This document shows positions 52,776 to 59,863 of a stretch of 64,000 bases of DNA, one piece after another (position 1 is the stretch's first letter; each line of letters starts with the position of its first letter). Made by a program: the position numbers and the translations under genes. Source of the DNA: GWE2-42-39 sp963668595 (GTDB lineage Bacteria; Bacteroidota; Bacteroidia; Bacteroidales; Prolixibacteraceae); contig OY764876.1 in assembly GCA_963668595.1 (NCBI GenBank), positions 186,001-250,000 of the forward strand, read 5' to 3'. The notes under the pieces are model-generated. The model did no database searches and had not been told where the DNA came from. It worked only from the letters and a program-made list of their open reading frames with translations.

Positions 52776-52862
52776 ACCACAATAGGACATAGAGCACATA
52801 GAATTATTTTTCAAGAAGAATAGGTATAACTATTTTCTATTTGTTTTATGTGCCTATGTGGT
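52776..52862. repeat. Inverted ACCACAATAGG/CCTATGTGGT element between the oxidoreductase and LarA-like genes
   Basis: ACCACAATAGGACATAGAGCACATAG (52776-52801, read in two parts) is a degenerate inverted match to TTATGTGCCTATGTGGT (52846-52862). It fills most of the 104-base gap and resembles the element at 51594. Confidence 0.5.
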
Positions 52863-52865
52863 TTA

Positions 52866-54152
52866 TCAATAATTAAACCGGTCTTTAAAAGCCCATAGTC
52901 CAAGTGCCGGATTCGAAATATAGAAAATTTCTTCATCACCTAATTGGTTAAAGCCTTCTTTTAGCTGTGTAGGATTATAGCGCGCGATCATTTCATCGAA
53001 ATCGGCATAGTAAAAACCAACGCTTTCTATTTCTTCTTTGGATAGATTTTCTGCCCCTTTCCCGGGGCAATAGGTAATATTGAACCGACCTTCGGATGAT
53101 CCATGAATCAGGTGAGCTGCTGCACTGAGGTTATTACGCAGCTCTTCATTTTCGGCACAGGCATTTAGTGTGGCAGGAGTTCCAAAATAGCCGTATTTGC
53201 GGATGAGCCGGTCAATTTCTTTGTCTTCTCCAAACTCTTTCAGCGCAGGAGCAAGTACAATCAGTTCGCCATTGTCGTCAATGGCCATGCGGGTGCGGTA
53301 AATCGATTTGTTACCCAGCCAGGTGCTTTTAAATTCAGTTGGATCGAGCCAAACTACCACTTTTTTGAGTGGTCGGTCGAGCATTTCAAAATTTACCTGT
53401 AACGAAAGTTTGGCCGCTTTGTCGAACACTTCCATGTCGTCGCCGATAAACAGGCCGCGGGTTTTCAGTTTACCGTCTTCTTTGTCAAGCGAAACCACTG
53501 TTTGCACATAAACGATGGGCAGGTGGTTGGTGAAATTGTCGGAGGCATAATTGAACACTTTACGCACAGGCGTGTCAGCGTGTCCCATCATTCGCTCCAT
53601 GCCATAGGCAGCACCAATAAAGTGACTTTTGTTGATGCCTTCAACTCCGCCAGTTCCAACAAAAATATTTTTATTGTAATTGGCCATTCCCACTACTTCG
53701 TGTGGAACTACCTGTCCAATTGACAAAATGAGGTCGAAATTACCTTCGAGCAAGATTTTATTTACCTGAGCAGGCCACGGAAAATCGACTGCACCGCCGG
53801 AAACTTCCCTGACAAATTCGGCAGGAACAGTTCCCACGGTAACTACATCATTGCGCCAATCGTGTTCGCGGATAAGCGAAGCGGGCAGAGTGCCAAACAT
53901 GTGGTCAATCTGATGTGCGGTCATAGGAGAGTGAGTGCCGAGAGCCGGAAGTACGTCGGTGAGCGTGTCGCCGTAATAGTGCCAGGCCATCTCGGTAAGT
54001 TCGCCTGCTCTACTAGGCAAGCGTGTATAATCGGGTGGAATAGCCAGCACTTTTTTGCGCTGACCTAGCTTGTTCAATGCTTCATATAAACCGTCTTTCA
54101 GGTCGGAAGACGTTAAGTGTTGGTTTGCAGAACCGGATTCAAAATAAATCAT
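52866..54152 (-). CDS. LarA-family (DUF2088) nickel-pincer racemase/epimerase homologue
   Basis: A 428-residue cytosolic protein. Residues that line up with the studied lactate racemase LarA are present: a catalytic His in ALGTHSPM (residue 74), a second in GQVVPHEVVGM (residue 155), a Lys ten residues on (165), which would hold the nickel-pincer nucleotide, and a His sixteen further (181, in NKSHFIG), which would bind nickel. The spacings 155-165-181 equal those of LarA (174-184-200). LarA homologues act on lactate, malate and other 2-hydroxy acids. In this block, flanked by sugar-acid enzymes, the natural guess is an aldonate or uronate-derived hydroxyacid. The LarB, LarC and LarE cofactor genes are not in the window. 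Confidence 0.85.
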   Translation of the reverse strand: MIYFESGSANQHLTSSDLKDGLYEALNKLGQRKKVLAIPPDYTRLPSRAGELTEMAWHYYGDTLTDVLPALGTHSPMTAHQIDHMFGTLPASLIREHDWRNDVVTVGTVPAEFVREVSGGAVDFPWPAQVNKILLEGNFDLILSIGQVVPHEVVGMANYNKNIFVGTGGVEGINKSHFIGAAYGMERMMGHADTPVRKVFNYASDNFTNHLPIVYVQTVVSLDKEDGKLKTRGLFIGDDMEVFDKAAKLSLQVNFEMLDRPLKKVVVWLDPTEFKSTWLGNKSIYRTRMAIDDNGELIVLAPALKEFGEDKEIDRLIRKYGYFGTPATLNACAENEELRNNLSAAAHLIHGSSEGRFNITYCPGKGAENLSKEEIESVGFYYADFDEMIARYNPTQLKEGFNQLGDEEIFYISNPALGLWAFKDRFNY

Positions 54153-54167
54153 CAGATATGTGTTTTT

Positions 54168-54203
54168 TGATTTACTATTTATTCATTTACTATTTACTAT
54201 TTG
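54168..54203. repeat. Left inverted repeat flanking the four-helix-bundle gene
   Basis: TGATTTACTATTTATTCATTTACTATTTACTATTTG (36 bases, two halves) is, in reverse complement, closely matched to 54579-54614, with about four or five differences. It covers the stop codon of the small gene. Confidence 0.7.
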
Positions 54204-54565
54204 TTTTTTGAGTTCAGCTTCTTTTTCATCGTTGTGACCGAACTGGCGATAATTTTAAATAATTCCTCATTTTCATGTTTGAGCTCATCGATTAATTCAG
54301 ACTTAATCAGTCCTGATTCGGAAATTAAATCAAGCCAATATATGGTTTCGTCCAGCTCTTCTTCTACCATTTTTAGTTTATTCAGAAAATCTTTATCTGA
54401 TTTTCCTAAACAGGCAGATCGATAATTTGCACCGGGAGAAGTTCCTGAACGAATGATTTGATTTGCCAAGACCCTACCAGTAATGGTATTAGGTAAACTT
54501 TCTGAGAGATTGATGATTCTTAATGCAAAAATCTTTAGCCTCTTTTTTAAATCTTCAGCATTCAT
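54197..54565 (-). CDS. Four-helix-bundle protein of the S23 / 23S rRNA-intervening-sequence type
   Basis: A 122-residue, all-helical protein (KKRLKIFALRIINLSESLPN, then TGRVLANQIIRSGTSPGANY, then KLKMVEEELDETIYWLDLI) with the family pattern of four helices and the conserved R-S-x2-SxGAN/Y-x-EA-like block (here RSGTSPGANYRSACLGKS). Family members are encoded in 23S rRNA intervening sequences and, in Bacteroidota, as stand-alone genes in many places; their function is unknown. It has no metabolic link to its neighbours, is flanked by a pair of closely matched inverted repeats, and has A/T-rich edges, so it looks inserted between larA-like and kdgK. Confidence 0.88.
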   Translation of the reverse strand: MNAEDLKKRLKIFALRIINLSESLPNTITGRVLANQIIRSGTSPGANYRSACLGKSDKDFLNKLKMVEEELDETIYWLDLISESGLIKSELIDELKHENEELFKIIASSVTTMKKKLNSKNK

Positions 54566-54578
54566 TTTCTATTGATTT

Positions 54579-54614
54579 AAATGGTAAATAGTAAATGAAC
54601 AAATTGTAAATTCA
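54579..54614. repeat. Right inverted repeat flanking the four-helix-bundle gene
   Basis: AAATGGTAAATAGTAAATGA ACAAATTGTAAATTCA, partner of 54168-54203 in opposite orientation. It ends 3 bases before the stop of the kinase gene. Confidence 0.7.
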
Positions 54615-54616
54615 CT

Positions 54617-55696
54617 TTATCTTTTCACCCTTGCGTTTCCTTTCCAGATGCTCCAAACCATCTCTTCGTCGGCAGGTTGGGCGTAGTCGGTGAGGAATGT
54701 TGTTGCCAGCGCTCCGGTAGACCAGCCAAATTGTGGCCACTTTTCGGCTTCCCAGTTTTTCAGAATTCCGTACAGCAGGCCGCCAACAAATCCGTCGCCA
54801 CCGCCAATACGGTCGAGAACATTGATTTTTCGTGGTTCAATTACCTGCCATTCGTTGCCTGCCAGCATAATCGCACCCCAAAGGTGTTCGTTGGCACTGA
54901 TTACCTGACGCAATGTTGTGGCAAATACCGATGCATTGGGGAAAGCTTGTTTTACGCGGCCAATCATGCCTTTGAAACCTTCAATCTCTGCTTCGATGCC
55001 TTGTCCTCCGGCTTCGGGCCCTTCAATGCCTAAGCAAAGTTGAAAATCTTCTTCGTTACCAATCAGAATATCGGCAACTGAGGCAATTTCCGTAAAACTT
55101 TCGCGGAGTTCCTGTTCGCGGCCTTTCCAGAATGAAGCGCGGTAGTTGAGGTCGAACGAAATGAGCGAACCGTGTTTTTTTGCAGCGCGGGCAATTTCAA
55201 GGCAAAAAGTTGTTGTGCCTTGCGACAGTGCGCCGATTAAACCAGATAGATGCACAATTTGTACGCCTTCTTGTCCGAAGATACGTTCTAGATCGAAATC
55301 TTTTACATTGAGGGTGCGACCAACTTCGCCTGCCCGGTCGTTTTGAACGCGTGGTCCGCGTGAGCCAAAGCCACTGTCAGCAATATTAAATTGGTGACGG
55401 TATCCCCACGGATCGCCCTGAGCTACTTCAGGCCCTTCGAAATCCATGTTTCGGCTACGTAAATTACTTTTAATAAACTGGGCAACCGGACTGTCTTTCA
55501 CAAATGTGGTGAGCACTTTTACTGGCATTCCCAGGAAAGAGGCGATACTTGCTACATTGGTTTCGGCACTGGTGGCCTGCATTTCGAACAGGTTGCTGCT
55601 ATGTACCGGCTGTCCATTTACAGGTGTAATACGAACTCCCATGCTGGTGGGAACAAGCAATGCGTATTTGCAGTTTGGTTTTAGATTGAAGTTCAT
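54617..55696 (-). CDS. kdgK: PfkB-family 2-keto-3-deoxygluconate kinase
   Basis: A 359-residue sugar kinase that should convert KDG to KDPG with ATP. Marks: substrate-side AETNVASIASFLGMPVKVLTTF near the start, SFDLNYRASFWKG in the middle, ILIGNEEDF (PfkB family), and the C-terminal signature DRIGGGDGFVGGLLYG with the catalytic Asp near residue 307. Its place beside uxuA and the SDR enzyme makes KDG the likely substrate. It is a little longer than usual KdgK because of an insert around residues 95-130. KDPG aldolase, the next step, is not in the window. Confidence 0.9.
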   Translation of the reverse strand: MNFNLKPNCKYALLVPTSMGVRITPVNGQPVHSSNLFEMQATSAETNVASIASFLGMPVKVLTTFVKDSPVAQFIKSNLRSRNMDFEGPEVAQGDPWGYRHQFNIADSGFGSRGPRVQNDRAGEVGRTLNVKDFDLERIFGQEGVQIVHLSGLIGALSQGTTTFCLEIARAAKKHGSLISFDLNYRASFWKGREQELRESFTEIASVADILIGNEEDFQLCLGIEGPEAGGQGIEAEIEGFKGMIGRVKQAFPNASVFATTLRQVISANEHLWGAIMLAGNEWQVIEPRKINVLDRIGGGDGFVGGLLYGILKNWEAEKWPQFGWSTGALATTFLTDYAQPADEEMVWSIWKGNARVKR

Positions 55697-55717
55697 TATT
55701 GATAGGTTTTAGATTTT

Positions 55718-55783
55718 TTCAGGTTTTATCGAAAAACCTGAATTCGATGATTGAACGATGATCATTCAAGCATCGAACTCAGG
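55718..55783 (-). promoter_or_regulatory. Overlapping hairpins (terminator and alternative stem) between uxuA and kdgK
   Basis: Read on the minus strand, a 47-base hairpin (55783 down to 55737; three mismatches in about 19 pairs) is followed at once by TTTTT, a terminator shape. Its 3' arm (TTCAGG) also pairs with downstream bases to make a second hairpin (TTCAGGTTTT at 55718-55727 with AAAACCTGAA at 55733-55742 on the plus strand). The two cannot form fully together. Confidence 0.65.
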
Positions 55784-55792
55784 TGAAATATC

Positions 55793-57013
55793 TTAGCGAT
55801 ATACTGCGCCACTTCGTTCAATTCCCATTTCCAAACCACGAAGTTCGGCCATTCCGCGCAATAAGCCAATAGCCGAATAGCCCGGATTGGTTTTTTTCTT
55901 CAGGTCGTCGAGAATAGTGTGTCCATGGTCGGCGCGCATCGGAATGCTGTCGTCCGGACGATAGACCGATTTTCGTCGGTTTTGCTCTTTCAAAATGGCA
56001 AGCATCACGGCATACATATTTACATCACCACGCAGGTGACCTGCTTCGTGAAACCCGCGATTTTCGTCACGCTGAGTGCTTCGCAGGTGTGCAAAATTCA
56101 GTTTTGCACCGTGTCGCAAAACAATTCCTTCAAGATCATTATCGGGGCGAACGCCCAGCGAACCAGTACAAAGCGTAAAGCCATTATATACAGAATCGTA
56201 AATATCGAGAATAAACTGAATGTCCTGTTCGGTACTTACAACACGGGGAAGTCCGAATAATGAGAATGGTGGATCGTCGGGGTGAATGGCCAATTTTACA
56301 CCATTTTCTTCAGCTACCGGAGCGATCTCGCGCAGAAAATAAGCCAGATTTTCGCGATAAATTTCGTCGTTTATCTGATTGTACTCATTCAATTTTTCGC
56401 GGAATTGCTCAATGGTGTAGCTTTCTTCGGCTCCGGGAAGTCCGGCAATAATGGTACGTTGCAGCTCGTATTGTTTTTCGCGGCTCATCGATTCGAAACG
56501 CTGGCGGGCTTTTTCCATCAGAGACTGATCGTAGGCTGTTTCAGCTCCTTTGCGTTGCAGAATAAACAGATCGAATACCATGAAATCGATCATGTCAAAC
56601 ATTAAAGCACGTGCTCCGTCTTCCAGTTCGAAATTCAGGTTCGTACGGGTCCAGTCAACTACTGGCATAAAGTTGTAGCAAACTACCGGAATACCGGCTT
56701 TCCCAACATTTACGAGACTTTTCTTGTAATTTTCGATGTACTTGTCGCGGGTTGGTTTGCCTTGTTTGATATCCTCATGAACCGGGATACTTTCAATTAC
56801 CGACCAGGAAAGTCCACGCGGACGTGGAACAGCTAAACTATCGTCCCATTCGATGAAGCGTTTCAGTTTTAAAATGTTTTCCAGCGGCCATTCTTCGCCG
56901 TTTGGAATTTCGTGCAATGCAGTTACAATCCCTGTTGCCCCAGCCTGCCGGATGTCCTGTAAGGTAACCGGATCGGAGGGACCATACCATCTCCATGTTT
57001 GTTCTAATGACAT
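55793..57013 (-). CDS. uxuA: D-mannonate dehydratase
   Basis: A 406-residue TIM-barrel enzyme that converts D-mannonate to 2-keto-3-deoxygluconate. Marks: WRWYGPSDPVTLQDIRQAGA at the start, PVVCYNFMPVVDWTRT, KLAIHPDDPPFSLFGLPRVV (metal-binding His), LCTGSLGVRPDND (Cys), NFAHLRST (His) and MRADHGHTI-LDD (Asp and His). Full length for the family. The gap to the upstream SDR gene is 208 bases and holds a palindrome that matches one in front of lacI, so uxuA likely has its own regulated promoter. Confidence 0.97.
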   Translation of the reverse strand: MSLEQTWRWYGPSDPVTLQDIRQAGATGIVTALHEIPNGEEWPLENILKLKRFIEWDDSLAVPRPRGLSWSVIESIPVHEDIKQGKPTRDKYIENYKKSLVNVGKAGIPVVCYNFMPVVDWTRTNLNFELEDGARALMFDMIDFMVFDLFILQRKGAETAYDQSLMEKARQRFESMSREKQYELQRTIIAGLPGAEESYTIEQFREKLNEYNQINDEIYRENLAYFLREIAPVAEENGVKLAIHPDDPPFSLFGLPRVVSTEQDIQFILDIYDSVYNGFTLCTGSLGVRPDNDLEGIVLRHGAKLNFAHLRSTQRDENRGFHEAGHLRGDVNMYAVMLAILKEQNRRKSVYRPDDSIPMRADHGHTILDDLKKKTNPGYSAIGLLRGMAELRGLEMGIERSGAVYR

Positions 57014-57041
57014 AATCTATCTTCCTAATATGAGTTAAACA

Positions 57042-57078
57042 TTCCGTGTTTTCTTTTTCGGGTACGTACACGGAAAAA
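57042..57078 (-). promoter_or_regulatory. Candidate LacI-family operator upstream of uxuA
   Basis: TTTTTCGGGTAC-GTACACGGAAAAA (57054-57078) is a near-perfect palindrome with a central C-G step, the shape of LacI-family operators. A further TTCCGTGT (57042-57049) is an inverted match to ACACGGAA (57068-57075). The core CGTACACGGAA occurs again at 59227-59237. The rest of the gap 57079-57221 shows a small GCGG/CCGC-like palindrome (ACCGCATTGCGGT) and no gene. Confidence 0.6.
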
Positions 57079-57221
57079 CGTTTAAAAAAAACCGCATTGC
57101 GGTAATAAATAGTTTTTAAAAGCAAAAAGTGCCTGAGTGCCTGAGATTTCTTAGCTCTTTTTCTTATTGAGGATCTATCTGAGCCTCTAAACATCCGGAA
57201 ATCTCTCCTTTTTCCTTGACT

Positions 57222-58073
57222 CTATACTCCTCCAAAAGCGCTGTATCCACCGTCAACAGGGATAACAATTCCTGTAATGAACGACGAAACGTCGGAAAGC
57301 AGGAATAAAGTTGCTCCCTGTAAATCTTCGGGTTCACCAAATTTGCCCATTGGCGTATTGTTGACGATTTTTTGTCCGCGGGCCGAGTATCCTCCGGTTT
57401 TTTCATCCAATACCAAAAAACGGTTTTGGTTGGTGATAAAAAACCCGGGAGCAATTGCATTAACACGGATGCCTATTTTTGCCAGGTGTACAGCCAGCCA
57501 TTCGGTGAAATTATTGATCGAAGCTTTTGCTGCGGAATAAGCTGGAATTTTAGTTAGTGGTTTGTACGAGTTCATCGACGAAACATTCAGTACAACTCCT
57601 TTGCGCGCGTGCAGCATGTCCTGCGTAAAAACCATGGTGGGTAACAACGTTCCTTTAAAATTGAGCGCAAAAACTTTATCAAAACCATCCATTTCAAGTC
57701 CGTAAAACGTGTCCTCCAAACGGTCGATGTTATCCTCGTCAATTTGTTCCACTTTGGTTGTTGCTGTTGGATGGTTACCGCCTGCTCCGTTGATCAGTAT
57801 CTCAATAGGGCCAAGTTTCTCGTTGATTACAGCTTTTGCTTTTTGAAGCGATTCTTTGTCAAGAACATTGGCTTCAACCCCAATGATTTCGGCGCCAAAT
57901 TGCTGCGAAAGATCGGCTGCAACTTGTTGGGCTACCTCTTTGTTGATGTCGGCAATGGCAACTTTGGTTCCTACCGAGGCCAGTGCTTTCACCATTTCAA
58001 CCCCCAGCACCCCAGCGCCCCCGGTAATGACGCATACTTTGCCTGAAAGGTCTTTAAAACTAATTGGTTCCAT
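57222..58073 (-). CDS. SDR-family D-mannonate oxidoreductase (fructuronate reductase type)
   Basis: A 283-residue short-chain dehydrogenase. Marks: cofactor site VITGGAGVLGVEM (residues about 15-27), INGAGGNHPTATT, catalytic Ser in VLNVSSMNSYKPLT and YSAAK (Tyr and Lys), and VNAIAPGFF. The long insert after NGAGGN, with many acidic residues, is what I know from SDR enzymes that take the place of the classical UxuB mannonate oxidoreductase in Bacteroidota. In context it should reduce D-fructuronate to D-mannonate, the step before UxuA. KduD-type activity on 3-deoxy-diulosonates is the alternative. Starts 8 bases after the regulator's stop, so the two are co-transcribed. Confidence 0.87.
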   Translation of the reverse strand: MEPISFKDLSGKVCVITGGAGVLGVEMVKALASVGTKVAIADINKEVAQQVAADLSQQFGAEIIGVEANVLDKESLQKAKAVINEKLGPIEILINGAGGNHPTATTKVEQIDEDNIDRLEDTFYGLEMDGFDKVFALNFKGTLLPTMVFTQDMLHARKGVVLNVSSMNSYKPLTKIPAYSAAKASINNFTEWLAVHLAKIGIRVNAIAPGFFITNQNRFLVLDEKTGGYSARGQKIVNNTPMGKFGEPEDLQGATLFLLSDVSSFITGIVIPVDGGYSAFGGV

Positions 58074-58081
58074 TTTTATTA

Positions 58082-59152
58082 TTATTTGTAATAGTCTATA
58101 TTTTCTTTTGTAATAATGTCAATTGAAGTATAATTTTCGTTCATCACTGTTTTTTTCATCACTACATGCTCAAAAAGCGTTGTCACGGCTTTGTAGCCCT
58201 GTTCTTCCGGACGCTGACAGATTAGAAAATCGATTACCCCGGATCTCAGAAAAGCAGCGTTTTCGCGAATCAGATCGTGTCCGATTAGCCGGATATGCTG
58301 CAAATTCTGCTGTTCCAGAAATTCGGCAATACGATAAACCTGCGAGTTGGTCACAAAAATGCCGCGTACATTACCGTCCTGATCCATTGTCTGTTTTACT
58401 TTTCCGAAGAAACTTTTGTCGGAAGGATTTTCTATTTCCAGTGTAATTAGTTTGTTTTCCCCTTTTGGGTCATTTTGCCTGAAATATTCGTAAAATCCTT
58501 TTTCGCGCTGCACCAGGTGGTTGTGATTGTCCATTTCTTTTGCAAAATGAAGAATCAGTATGGAGGCAGGACCGGGAAGTGTGTAGTCGAATAGTTTGGC
58601 AGAAAGTGCGCCGCTTTGATACGAATTTTGCCCGATGTAACTTATCTTTTCACAATCTTTTATATCAGAATCAATAAATACAAACGGAATGTTTCGGGCA
58701 TTGAGTTCGGTTACCAAACGGCACGATTCGCGTGAGAAAAAAGGTGCCATTACAACTCCGTCAAACTGTTCTTCCAGAATTTTTGCCGATTGTTCTGCAA
58801 AAGTGCGCGAGTCGGTTTGGCTGAAACGGAACACGGAAATTTTAATGCCATAGGTTTGAAGCTCGTTGAATGCCTGTTTTACTCCATTCATTGGCTTGTT
58901 CCAGTACGATTCGTCGGATTGGGGTTCCGGAAACAGAATGGCAAACGATACTGTTTTTTTTGAAGCCAGTGTACTTGCCAGAATATTGGGCTGATAGTCG
59001 AGTTCTTCCAATATCTTCATTACCCGCTCTTTGGTTTCAGCATTCACCTCGCCGCGGTTGTGAAGCACGCGGTCGATGGTGCCGATTGATACATTAGCCC
59101 GTTCGGCAATGTCCTTGATTCGTATGCGTTTTTTCGGTTCGATAATCTTCAA
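58082..59152 (-). CDS. LacI-family transcriptional regulator of the uronate block
   Basis: A 356-residue regulator. N-terminal helix-turn-helix and hinge: IRIKDIAERANVSIGTIDRV followed by LHNRGEVNAETKERVMKILEELDYQPN and LASTLASKKT. The rest is a periplasmic-binding-protein-like effector domain of the type 1 fold (about residues 65-350) with SFAILFPEP, GVVMAPFF, FVFIDSDI and GIFVTNSQ. The variant IGTIDRVLHNRG instead of the usual S-x-T-V-S-R-V-L is common in Bacteroidota members of the family. It heads the minus-strand operon and probably senses a uronate intermediate, with sites at 59221 and 57054. Confidence 0.92.
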   Translation of the reverse strand: MKIIEPKKRIRIKDIAERANVSIGTIDRVLHNRGEVNAETKERVMKILEELDYQPNILASTLASKKTVSFAILFPEPQSDESYWNKPMNGVKQAFNELQTYGIKISVFRFSQTDSRTFAEQSAKILEEQFDGVVMAPFFSRESCRLVTELNARNIPFVFIDSDIKDCEKISYIGQNSYQSGALSAKLFDYTLPGPASILILHFAKEMDNHNHLVQREKGFYEYFRQNDPKGENKLITLEIENPSDKSFFGKVKQTMDQDGNVRGIFVTNSQVYRIAEFLEQQNLQHIRLIGHDLIRENAAFLRSGVIDFLICQRPEEQGYKAVTTLFEHVVMKKTVMNENYTSIDIITKENIDYYK

Positions 59153-59194
59153 TTTTTAAGTAAACAGTCTCTTGATTTTTGACTGTCGAAGATA

Positions 59195-59237
59195 CAAAAC
59201 TAAACTATTTTTTGAAATGTCGTGTTCGTACACGGAA
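59195..59237 (-). promoter_or_regulatory. Promoter and operator-like palindrome of the lacI operon
   Basis: On the minus strand TAGTTTTG (59202-59195) matches the TAnnTTTG box. CGTGTTCGTACACG (59221-59234), 6 of 7 bases paired in each arm, lies just upstream, where it would cover the -33 region, and continues GGAA as at the uxuA site. Self-control by the regulator is likely. The rest of 59153-59343 has a TTTCGT/ACGAAA palindrome at 59309-59326 and no gene. Confidence 0.6.
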
Positions 59238-59343
59238 TTTTTATTGACAATACTTCCACATGAAATACGAAAGGCGATAGGTGTTGCTTATTTTGAAGTA
59301 AAAATGCGTTTCGTGCCGATACGAAAATCTTCAGACTAAGAGA

Positions 59344-59844
59344 TTATTTTGCCTTAAACGATCGAATGATAAATACAATAAGAGGGATGAAAATGATACT
59401 CACAGTAAACGGAGTAAACCAAAATCCAAGAGAACTGCTTTCATGGGTTGCTGTTCGAATGGTCTTAAAATCAATCAGAAAGAAAATAAAAACGAGAGCC
59501 AATTTCAAGTAGCGCATGAATCGCGTTGCCATGGTGTATTGCTTTAGTGCATTGGCTTCGGTGATTGCAACAGGGAAGTTGAATACATGGGGGAAAAAAT
59601 TTAATCCAGTGAGGACAAAGAAGAAGACACTGGACAAAAAAGGAAGCATATAAATGCTTGATTTATCGCCAAAGCCATCGGCTTCTCCCAGTGCGTTAAA
59701 ATGGGTCGGAATCGTGTCGGGGAGTTGGGGATAATTCGCGAAAGTATAGAGCCAGAATGCAAGTAAAAGCATCCATCCTGAGGCTTCCATCATTTTGTCC
59801 CACGGACGGAGCTCAATCTTTATTTTTGGTCGTTCCTGAATCAA
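59344..59844 (-). CDS. DUF1648-domain membrane protein
   Basis: A 166-residue protein with about four membrane segments (near residues 20-38, 65-85, 110-127 and 140-160). The block YPQLPDTIPTHFNALGEADG followed by FGDKSSIYMLPF is the typical DUF1648 signature. No function is established for the family; in Gram-positive bacteria related proteins (SdpI/SdpR type) give immunity to peptides. It starts 19 bases before the transglutaminase-like gene's stop on the same strand, so the two are probably co-transcribed. Confidence 0.85.
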   Translation of the reverse strand: MIQERPKIKIELRPWDKMMEASGWMLLLAFWLYTFANYPQLPDTIPTHFNALGEADGFGDKSSIYMLPFLSSVFFFVLTGLNFFPHVFNFPVAITEANALKQYTMATRFMRYLKLALVFIFFLIDFKTIRTATHESSSLGFWFTPFTVSIIFIPLIVFIIRSFKAK

Positions 59845-59863
59845 TTTGATTTTTGTGTTGAAT

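Noticed and set aside
57094..57106. ACCGCATTGCGGT palindrome in the uxuA-SDR gap as a terminator
   Set aside because: On the minus strand it has a 5 bp stem only and the following T run (AAAAAAA on plus) belongs partly to the operator region; termination is possible but the stem is too weak to call.
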